64,000 bases of DNA, taken from the NCBI RefSeq assembly GCF_963678635.1, contig NC_087063.1, positions 52,593,074 to 52,657,073 on the forward strand, in the 5' to 3' direction. Shown in pieces: positions 56,623-64,000 of this stretch (position 1 is the stretch's first letter; each line of letters opens with the position of its first letter). Both the position numbers and the translations under genes were made by a program. The notes beneath the pieces are model-generated. The model ran no database searches. It saw only the letters and a program-made list of their open reading frames with translations, and had not been told where the DNA came from. The stretch is from Symsagittifera roscoffensis (taxonomy: Eukaryota > Xenacoelomorpha > Acoela > Convolutidae).

Positions 56623-57478
56623 TTAGGGCTTTAGCCCTCTCTCTCTATCCCTGTCCGAGGTTACTTGCTGCTTATGCAGTGGGCTTGTATCTCTGCTGAG
56701 TTGTCCTTTTCGTACTATTTTGAGGTTTTTTCTTGATTGATCGATTCTGCGTTTCAATTGAGATGCCGTCAATGCTGAACGTTCCAAGTGTTGTTTGTCT
56801 AAATAATCAGAATATGTTAAAAACCTATCCCTCACGATTTTAAATTCCGTTTTTGGTAGTCTGCCAAAATGCGCTTGAAATGGACATACTTGTATGGTTT
56901 TCTGCTTGTTCCACCGCAAATCTCGCATTATGATACTAAGACACAATTTGGTCGATTTATTGTTTTCTTCGAGCAACATAACCCCCAATCTTGTTTTTAT
57001 AGTTTGGATTGTACGTTCTACCAAACCACAGCCTCGGTGGTCCCCCACCGGACAGAATTTTTGTTCGATATTGAGTTCCGAATAAAACTTTTTTAGAGTT
57101 TTCCCCTTGAAGCCTGAAAATTGATCAGAGCGAATCGATTCCGGAATCCCATGTGTGTCGATATACGATCTCAAGAATTTTACCGTGCACTTTTTCGCTT
57201 GTAGATTTCGTAGTTTTCACCGATGCAAATTTTGAGAATCTATCTATAGCTACTAGGAGGTAGATTTTTTTTCCTTTTTGATTTTCTATAGGCCCCGCAT
57301 AATCTAATTGTACTGCCTGTCCCGGCTGCGTGAGCAGTGGCAGTGGTTTTGACGCGTTTTTTGAAATAAGTATTTTTACATTCTTACCATATCTGGTGCA
57401 ACTACGGCACTCTTCCGCTAGATTCACAACGTCCTTGTTCATATGTGGCCACCACAGGTATTGTGATACTCCTAACAT
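56623..57478 (-). pseudogene. integrase core (element 4)
   Basis: Two overlapping frames carry it. 57,478-57,125 has the end of the zinc finger (WWPHMNKDV, CRSC) and LDYAGPIENQKGKKIYLLVA (first Asp). 57,174-56,623 has ESIRSDQFSGFKG (second Asp) and GLVERTIQTIKTRLG (Glu). One indel near 57,175 separates them. The DDE residues are all present. The frame ends basic (DRDRERGLKP). Confidence 0.82.
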
Positions 57479-58864
57479 AGCCTCTTGGCCTGGATGTCCT
57501 CGATGTATCCTCTTTAGAACGGCTTGTCTTAGCTTGACTGCGACCGCTAAACGATTATTTACCCAAATGCAGTCGTCCTACACTGCCATCTGTGACCACA
57601 ACGGGTTCGTACATAGTCCCATTAGTTCGAAGCCTTGTTTGTCCCTCCTTTCTATCACTCGTCTAAGGCGGTCCATCCAAGTGTCTTCGGTTGTTAATTC
57701 GGCCAACAGCGAATCGATTCCGGAATCCCATGTGTGTCGATATACGATCTCAAGAATTTTACCGTGCACTTTTTCGCTTGTAGATTTCGTAACTTTCACC
57801 GATGGAAATTTTGAGAATCTAGCTATAGCTACTAGGAGGTAGATTTTTTTTCCTTTTTGATTTTCTATAGGCCCCGCATAATCTAATTGTACTTACTGTC
57901 CCGGCTGCGTGAGCAGTGGCAGTGGTTTTGACGCGTTTTTTGAAATAAGTATTTTACATTCTTACCATATCTGGTGCAACTACGGCACTCTTCCGCTAGA
58001 TTCACAACGTCCTTGTTCATATGGGGCCACCACAGGCATTGTGATACTCCTAACATAGCCTCTTGGCCTGGATGTCCTCGATGTATCCTCTTTAGAACGG
58101 CTTGTCTTAGCTTGACTGGGACCGCTAAACGATTGTTTACCAAAATGCAGTCGTCCTACACTGCCATCTGTGATCACAACGGGTTCGTATATGGTCCCAT
58201 TAGTTCGAAGCCTTGTTTGTCCCCCCTTTCTATCACTCATCTAAGGCGGTCCATCCAAGTGTCTTCGGTTGTTAATTCGGCCAACAGCGAATCGATTCCG
58301 GAATCCCATGTGTGTCGATATACGATCTCAAGAATTTTACCGTGCACTTTTTCGCTTGTAGATTTTGTAACTTTCACCGATGGAAATTTTGAGAATCTAT
58401 CTATAGCTACTAGGAGGTAGATTTTTTTTCCTTTTTGATTTTCTATAGGCCCCGCATAATCTAATTGTACTTCCTGTCCCGGCTGCGTGAGCAGTGGCAG
58501 TGGTTTTGACGCGTTGTTTGAAATAAGTATTTTACATTCTTACCATATCTGGTGCAACTACGGCACTCTTCCGCTAGATTCACAACGTCCTTGTTCATAT
58601 GTGGCCACCACAGGCATTGTGATACTCCTAACATAGCCTCTTGGCCTGGATGTCCTCGATGTATCCTCTTTAGAACGGCTTGTCTTAGCTTGACTGGGAC
58701 CGCTAAACGATTGTTTACCAAAATGCAGTCGTCCTACACTGCCATCTGTGATCACAACGGGTTCGTATATGGTCCCATTAGTTCGAAGCCTTGTTTGTCC
58801 CCCCTTTCTATCACTCGTCTAAGGCGGTCCATCCAAGTGTCTTCGGTTGTTAATTCGGCCAACA
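57130..58864 (-). repeat. three tandem ~578-bp copies spanning integrase finger and core start (element 4)
   Basis: Units are 57,130-57,708, 57,709-58,286 and 58,287-58,864, each beginning GCGAATCGATTCCGGAATCC on the + strand. They differ by a few substitutions and by a T-run in AAGTATTTTTACATTC, which is one base longer in the first-listed unit. Each unit encodes HHCC-finger sequence (HRGHPGQEAMLGVSQ..., CRSC). A 578-bp period is not a multiple of three, so the array breaks pol. Confidence 0.95.
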
Positions 58865-59465
58865 GACTTTTGTCGAACAGTTTTGCTAAATTGTCCAGGC
58901 TCTCCTCTTGTTGCTGCTTCGGCAGTTTTAATTTTCCCAACGTCTTCGGTGGTTCGATTGCACACACTTCTTCATCACTCTCAGCCTCTTCTGTAGTCGT
59001 CAAGTCCATCTCGATTACCTGCACCTCACTTAGCTTTCTTTCCGCCGATGCGGTTGGTTTGGTTATCGCTGAACTTTGTCCATTTTCTGAGCTGTCCTTG
59101 ATCTCCTCTGTGTTTGCCACCAATTCTCTATTGGTGTTACCCGGTAAGTTGCCTTCTCCTCCGATTAGTTGCCAGAATGAAAGTAATCTCTGATCTGCTT
59201 CACTTTGTTGATCTGGTTCGAGCTGCCATTTCACTCGTGATGCCTGTTGGGTTTCACTGTCGGAGCTATCTCTACTTTTCCGGCCACCTCTAATGATTTT
59301 TCTCGTTCGCTGTACTATTTCTGTGATCTCATCCTCTTCCGAGAGTTCGTTTGCATTTGACATTGTGCGGTTCCATTTTGGATCCAGTAGACTCTCTTCT
59401 CGCTCGTCGTTTGGCCAGTCCTGTGGTGTATCCGACCAACAATCGTACGATCTATTTCCTGACAT
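58752..59465 (-). CDS. acidic linker domain between RNase H and integrase (element 4)
   Basis: A 237-codon open frame starting MSGNRSYDCWSDTPQDWPND. It is rich in Glu, Asp, Ser and Thr, with Arg/Ser pieces (RGGRKSRDSSDSET) and an ordered-looking end (WMDRLRRVIERGDKQGFELM) that leads into the integrase finger. Compact gypsy pols have a short connector here. It may be part of Pol or a separately initiated protein. The ATG is its own, and a second frame (59,822-59,544) bridges back to RNase H. Confidence 0.5.
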   Translation of the reverse strand: MSGNRSYDCWSDTPQDWPNDEREESLLDPKWNRTMSNANELSEEDEITEIVQRTRKIIRGGRKSRDSSDSETQQASRVKWQLEPDQQSEADQRLLSFWQLIGGEGNLPGNTNRELVANTEEIKDSSENGQSSAITKPTASAERKLSEVQVIEMDLTTTEEAESDEEVCAIEPPKTLGKLKLPKQQQEESLDNLAKLFDKSLLAELTTEDTWMDRLRRVIERGDKQGFELMGPYTNPL

Positions 59466-59796
59466 CTCGTTCCTTGAGTCTGTTTTTTTCTTCTGAATTT
59501 TCGATACTGATTTTTCTGCGATTTTCAGTTTATTTGAGCACGACTATTTGTTGAGTTGAGTTGACAAAAAAGTGATCGATTTATGTTGAACTGCTGTGTA
59601 TAGCTGTTTTTGCAGTCGTGGAAACTGTTTTCTCTCGTTCCGGTCGAGCTTTGTTCGTTTTTGACTGTTTTGGTTGCTATAGCAACCATTACTTGATGAC
59701 TGTTTCTTTGCATTCTTTCTAGAACATTCTAGAACGTTTTCGTTCCGGTCGAGCGACTTAGTTTCTTTCAACCTACTTTTCAGGCAGTCTAATGCT

Positions 59797-60445
59797 TCAT
59801 GAAAGGAGTTTATTGTCGCCACTACAATTTTTTTTGTCTAATTCTGATTCGGGCCAAGGATCATTGAAGGGATCACGCGATAAATAATCAACTATGCCCA
59901 TGTCCCTCCCCAGAATGTGAACTATATTGAACTGATATGGCAATAACCGGTCAACCCACCGGGTCAAACGAGATTGGTAGGTCTTATTCGACTTGTTACC
60001 ATCTAGCGCTGATGTAAGCGCTTTATGATCTGTTGCAATGATAAATGGTTTTCCCAAAAGGTAATGTTTATATCTGTCTACTACCCAAACAACTAGCAGT
60101 AACTCCAGTTCATTTGTTGAATTTTTTTTTCTTGGGCATTCAGATATCGGGATGCGAATAAAGTTGGAACCCATAGACCTTCATCATTTTGTTGTTCCAA
60201 TGTAGCCCCTAGCCCATCATTGCTCGCGTCACATTTAACTCGTATCTCTCGGTTAGCATCATAATAATATAGTTTTGTAATATTTGCAACAGCCTCTTTT
60301 AAAGCATTAAATACTACTGTGTGTTCATCCCCCCACTCAACACTTTTTTACTGGGAGTTTCATGTTTTTTAACTTTTTCTTTTGATTTTCTTCTTTAAGA
60401 AGTGGTTTCAATTTCTCAGTCAGACTTGCTGCGCTAGGTATAAAT
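59797..60445 (-). pseudogene. RNase H (element 4)
   Basis: The frame 60,174-59,797 contains STNELELLLVVWVVDRYKHY (catalytic Glu region), FIIATDHKALTSAL (Asp) and FNIVHILGRDMGIVDYLSRD (His/Asp end). The first Asp region lies upstream at about 60,220 in a broken frame (a CDASNDGLGA-like stretch). Confidence 0.78.
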
Positions 60446-61230
60446 TTAGTTTAAGTGATTTATACTTCCCAGAAATGACCGTAACTGCTTAAGCGATTTC
60501 GGCGGGTTCAGATTTATAACAGCTTCGGTTTTAGTGATTTTAGGTCTAACCCCTGCTTCTGAGAGGTGATGACCTAACCAATTCACTTCTTGTTTGAAAA
60601 ATTCGCACTTTGATATTTTCAATGCCAAATTTTCCGCATCAAATTTCTTTGGTACCGCTTCCACCAGATTTCAATGTTCAATTTCATTTCCTTCCGACAC
60701 AATAAGAATGTCATCCAGAACACAGAACGTGTTTTTAGCGTGATTGATATTTCTATCCATAGCCTTTTTAAACTCGGCTGGCATATCCGCTAAACCATAG
60801 AACCCTGTCAGAAAACTGTATGTTCCGGTTGCTTTCCCACCAACAATATTAAAGTTGCATTCCTTAGCTGTATCTGCAGTCAATTTTATTTGACTGTACG
60901 CATATTTCAAGTCTAACACCGTGAAATATAGAGTACTATTTTTGTTTTCGGTAACAATTTGGCTCACCCCATCGATGAGTTCATCTACGTTCGGCATTTG
61001 GTATTTGTTTTGAACAGTTGTCTTTTAATTGGTTTCGCGTCCATCGCCAATTTTATTGAATCGTCTTTTTTTACTGTTATCATAATCGGAGCGATAAAGC
61101 AATCACTTGTATATTTATCGAGTTTTGTTATATGACCTTCTGTTAACAGCTTCTCTACTTCCTTTTCAACTTTATCTTGTATGTGAATTGGGATTCTTCT
61201 CCCCTTTTCTTGAATTGGACATAGTGGTTA
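60446..61230 (-). pseudogene. reverse transcriptase (element 4)
   Basis: Read leftward: RRIPIHIQDKVEKEVEKLL (about 61,190), CFIAPIMITVKKDDSIKLAM (about 61,080), LYFTVLDLKYAYSQIKL (motif A), FLTGFYGLADMPAEF (motif B), FCVLDDILIVSEG (catalytic LDD in place of the usual YxDD) and CEFFKQEVNWLGHHLSEAGV (thumb). The open frames are 60,997-60,671 and 60,664-60,446, with breaks near 61,000 and 60,667. Confidence 0.85.
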
Positions 61231-61266
61231 TTTAAATTTTGAACTTACAATGTGATTTTTTGAAAT

Positions 61267-61808
61267 TCATTGTCTTTCAAATAAGTTTTTGAATTTAGTG
61301 AAAAGTTTTTCTTTCCAACCTTCTGACTGCTCGCACATGAGCACGTCAAACCTGGTAAGTTCCTTTGGCGCTGGTTTTTGTGTAGTAACTATTCCCACTT
61401 GTCCTTGCAAATCTAGTCCCATGATGCATCTGGTCTTACGTTCTGATACAAGAAAGGTAGCGCCTTTCACCTCCCAGCCCGCCGACCGAAGGTACGTCTT
61501 CAAAGCTCCCAAGATACTGATCGGTTGTTTGTTATAATAAACGAATTTGGTCTGCAAGTTCAGTTTTCCTGACGGAATGAATCTTACTCTGCTTTTTTTT
61601 CCATAATTTCCTTCGCCGTCGCCCAATTGAGAAATGAAACTGGACTTGCCGTGTCCACTGTCAGTTGTATTATTTGATTATCGATTCGTACCATGGCCTT
61701 TAGTGATTTTCCTCGTTTCAACGTTGGATCTCGAAATGAATCTATTTTCTGAACTTGTATCGTTTCTGCATTCGAGTTGTTCCTTATTTCATTGATTCGA
61801 TCTTTCAC
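61267..61808 (-). pseudogene. retropepsin-type protease (element 4)
   Basis: 61,808-61,584 includes IIQLTVDTASPVSFLNWATA: the active-site triad reads D-T-A where D-[S/T]-G is usual. 61,626-61,267 continues with RCIMGLDLQGQVGIV, the hydrophobic-Gly motif near the protease end, and a linker to RT. The two frames overlap, implying an indel near 61,600. The D-T-A could be a damaged copy or a clade trait. Confidence 0.7.
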
Positions 61809-62354
61809 ATACTTTGAAACTCGTTTTCCGGTTGATAGGTTTGTATCGACATAACTTCAAATTCACTACATGACCCAACACTTTCACTTATCTGATCGCA
61901 TTCCTCTATCGATCCTTCCGAGTCTTCCGCAACTTCACTTACTTGTTGAGATCTGCACATTTTTGCAAAATGATTGGGTTTACCACAGTTCTTACAAGTT
62001 TTCCCCATCGCTGCACAATTTTTTCAAATGTCCCTGATCAAATCTCCTTCCACATCTATTACATGGTTTTGTTTTCGTGTTGTAGTTCTTGTTATTATTT
62101 TGTCTTTTATTTGATTCCTTTCTGTTTTGATTCTTTGTCGTCCCTGACAAATTTCTAAGTGCCATTACAGGTTCTTGTTTCATTCTCACTCCCGAGGTGT
62201 AATTGTTACTTGATCCTCCTGTAGCCGCCGCATTCGTCTTTTGGAACGCCATTGTGGTTAACTTGCTATGTTCGAACTTTATCGCCCTTTTCAGAACCTC
62301 TTCCGGGTCTAGGGTCTCGAATGTCAGCGTGTCCTGTAATGTCATGTTTTTCAT
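61805..62354 (-). pseudogene. gag: Gag C-terminal part with two zinc knuckles (element 4)
   Basis: 62,354-61,992 reads from the capsid end (TFETLDPEEVLKRAIKFEHS) to a first Cys-rich motif (CNRCGRRFDQGHLKKLC). 62,008-61,805 has a second, classical CX2CX4HX4C knuckle (CKNCGKPNHFAKMC) followed by an acidic Ser/Glu stretch. Nucleocapsid knuckles bind the genomic RNA. The two frames overlap by a few codons, and a stop plus a shift at 62,340-62,427 separates them from the N-terminal Gag. Confidence 0.75.
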
Positions 62355-62427
62355 TTTTGAAATAAATAAATCACGGACTATCTCATTTTTCCAATGTTCC
62401 TAGTTCGGATCGGGCTGCTTGCGCAGT

Positions 62428-63012
62428 TTACGCTGCGTGAAATGACTCCAGAGATTCTCCGGATTCTTGCATTCTCATAGACAGTTTGTATCTTTCGTAC
62501 GTTACACATTTCACCTTTTGAAACGAAACTTCTGCAAGTTCTGTAATTTCCCTTAACGTCATTTTCGATATTTCAGCATGTGGGTTCTTTTGTAGGACTC
62601 GTTTCTTTCCTTCTGTACCCAAAGACAAAAATAATATGGACACAAATTTCTTTTGTACTTCGTTGTAGAAAACATTGTGTCCTACTCGTGGGCCTCTTGT
62701 CCTTCTGTCTTCGTTCTCCAACAATACTCTATCCCTTGCTAGCTTGTCTCTAAGGGTCCTCGCATTCCTCGCATCTTCATTCTCTCCCTCTCGAGGTGTT
62801 TCTGGTCGAGGAGCTGGCTCCTCTAGTATGTCTTTTGGGTCTTCCAAAATAATCTCTGGGTTCACATTTTCTTTAACCGTTACCGCCATGAGAAATTGTT
62901 CGAACCAGATTTGGAATTGCCACGGAGGATCTAAATTCGCTGACGCCCAAAATACGGGGATTCCCATATCCGTTCGGTTGTCTTGAGCTGCGAATCCTGC
63001 TGGCTGCGCCAT
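62428..63012 (-). pseudogene. gag: Gag N-terminal/capsid part; ATG overlaps the LTR (element 4)
   Basis: 194 codons starting MAQPAGFAAQDNRTDMGIPV. The capsid-like body contains WQFQIWFEQFLMAVTVKENV and LREITELAEVSFQKVK. The frame ends at a TAA just after ESLESFHAA, with clearly Gag-like sequence continuing behind it, so it is prematurely stopped. The A of the ATG is the last base of the 5' LTR, and codons 1-6 are the primer-binding site, so there is no untranslated leader. Confidence 0.78.
62994..63011 (-). promoter_or_regulatory. primer-binding site of element 4
   Basis: The - strand reads TGGCGCAGCCAGCAGGAT directly after the LTR with no spacer. TGGCGCAG resembles primer sites attributed to tRNA-Ser in some insect gypsy elements; the match beyond eight bases was not verified. 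Confidence 0.7.
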
Positions 63013-63270
63013 GTGATATGCGTTGCGATATCAATTGAAAACAAGTGTAATTCAATACTGTATTCTGTATATTGAATTTAGTTTTTCTTTTCTTTTGCGT
63101 TGTTATTGGTTACTGAGAGCTAGATCAGCACTGAACAACTCTGACCTCTCACTTGGTCTCAATGTCATAACACACTGTGACCTTGAGTATACCATGAAAT
63201 TAATAACTACGCACCGTAGGTTGGTAGTACATACATAATCACTTACTGCTATTGCAGTAGCGGTATGACA
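63012..63270 (-). repeat. 5' LTR of element 4
   Basis: 259 bp, + strand TGTGATATGCGTTGCGATAT... to ...GTAGCGGTATGACA, followed by GTGGG. It matches the copy at 54,922 with few substitutions. Confidence 0.95.
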
Positions 63271-63275
63271 GTGGG

Positions 63276-63580
63276 AAAATTTGTGGAACTTTTGACAATT
63301 GAATTAAAATTTACAAATATTTTGAGAGAAGATAAAAAGTAAAATGTAATCTCAACATTTTTAGCACCCAAGACAATAACCTTTAACTTTTTGATAGTTA
63401 GGACAAGATAAGCGATTAAAAAACTAAAAACGTATAGCTCTAAGAGTCATTCAAGAAGAAATCCTACAAACTTTCAATGATCCATTGGAAGCGCAACAAT
63501 ATAAAGCTTGAGATCTATAAAAAATCCAAAAGTGACAAAAAAAATGTTTTTATAATAACTATTCACAAAAACAAGTAAGC
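63276..63580. other. gene-free AT-rich flank right of element 4
   Basis: No gene or LTR is recognised. It may be the interrupted upstream part of element 3, but no matching feature proves this. Confidence 0.4.
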
Positions 63581-64000
63581 GCAGGACCGATTTGGGGGGG
63601 GGGGTAGTGAGTGCCCCCTCCCCCCTCAGGGGTTCGATCCCATGCCGACCCAAAGTGTCCCCCCTTTGTTCTTTTTCGAGATAGCCAATTTTGGCTGACG
63701 GACCCTAAAATTTTTCTAAGGGCGCCTTTGGCGCCAAAATATATTATTTTCAAGAGGAACGAGCGCCGAAAATTGAGATTTTTTGGTCAAAATTTTCCAA
63801 AAAGAGCACAAAAACGCCTTTTTTCGGCCTGTTTTTTTTTCAAAATTTAGCTTGCCGCGCAGAAATTTTGGCATAAACAGGATCTTTATTGTGCTCAGAA
63901 AAAAAATCAATTCAGTCGATCTTAAAAAAAAGGTCGACAAAATTTTGGAATTTTTTTTTTAAAATCCCCCCTTCCTCTCGAGAAAATCCTAGCCCGCCAT
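63581..64000 (+). repeat. dispersed GGCGCC-hairpin repeat, copy 4
   Basis: The G-tract head is followed by GGGGTTCGATCCCATGCCG, GACCCAAAGTGTCCCCCC, GGCGCCTTTGGCGCC near 63,722, GATTTTTTGGTC, GGCCTGTTTTTTTT and TCTCGAGAAAATCCTAG near the window end. Order and spacing match copies 1 and 2. GGTTCGATCCC resembles an RNA polymerase III B box, but no A box is clear. It may continue beyond the window. Confidence 0.82.

Larger units (their letters stand above)
54922..63270 (-). mobile_element. Ty3/gypsy-type LTR retrotransposon, 8.35 kb, - strand (element 4)
   Basis: Two 259-bp LTRs with TG...CA ends and a GTGGG target duplication define it. On the - strand the order is gag, protease, RT, RNase H, a long acidic linker, integrase (with an internal triplication) and a 3' ORF. 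The LTRs differ at only about seven positions, so this is the youngest element in the window, yet several frames are broken. It lies next to or inside the older element 3 of the same clade and orientation. Confidence 0.93.

Noticed and set aside
57330-59193. Several long + strand frames over the integrase triplication
   Set aside because: They are antisense shadows of the - strand integrase and are long only because the repeat recurs three times.
63620-63660. tRNA gene suggested by GGTTCGATCCC
   Set aside because: No A box, acceptor stem or anticodon arm can be placed around it.

Overview
The window is repeat-dominated, AT-rich eukaryotic DNA, most likely from an invertebrate animal. It has no operons or bacterial-type genes. 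It is filled with LTR retrotransposons of the Ty3/gypsy type, non-LTR (LINE) remnants, a foldback element, a GGCGCC-hairpin dispersed repeat and segmental duplications. Only two or three short stretches look like host exons; two of them have a splice acceptor 2-4 nt before an ATG, as in spliced-leader trans-splicing lineages. The species cannot be named from the sequence alone.

Layout. 1-4.65 kb: gene-free AT-rich DNA with three copies of the GGCGCC repeat. 4.65-5.86 kb: an almost perfect 1.2-kb inverted-repeat (foldback) element; a lone half lies at 27.15-27.70 kb. 5.9-8.1 kb and 27.0-30.2 kb: two diverged copies of one segment (U1, U2). Element 1 (8,123-26,694, +) sits at the end of U1. It is a giant 18.6-kb gypsy element with 376/378-bp LTRs and an AAAT target duplication. 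Its order is gag (CCHC knuckle and a basic R/S/N/Y-rich tail), protease, RT, RNase H, integrase with a GPY/F-like module, then about 6 kb of extra coding DNA. The extra part holds a membrane-anchored Ser/Thr/Pro-rich ORF, an envelope-like glycoprotein region, a Ser/Pro-rich ORF behind a splice acceptor, and an unrecognised aromatic/Cys-containing ORF. Every long gene carries stops or frameshifts.

Element 2 (about 30,209-41,986, +) has ~0.9-kb LTRs, a very long leader and an internal 3.6-kb tandem duplication that includes an LTR tail. A fragment of the same envelope-like gene is set inside its gag. Most of pol is missing.

42.2-49.7 kb holds a 123-bp exon candidate, decayed coding stretches and a 2.8-kb tandem duplication (43,994-49,687). 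Each unit carries a short exon candidate and a decayed LINE reverse transcriptase.

49.7-54.9 kb: Element 3, a decayed gypsy element on the - strand with an in-frame 249-bp tandem duplication in its integrase end. Element 4 (54,922-63,270, -) is inserted beside or into it. It has identical-length 259-bp LTRs and a GTGGG target duplication. Its gag ATG straddles the LTR/primer-binding-site junction, it has a long acidic insert between RNase H and integrase, a threefold 578-bp tandem repeat covering the integrase zinc finger and core start, and an intact 296-codon ORF of unknown function after pol. The window ends in a fourth GGCGCC repeat copy.
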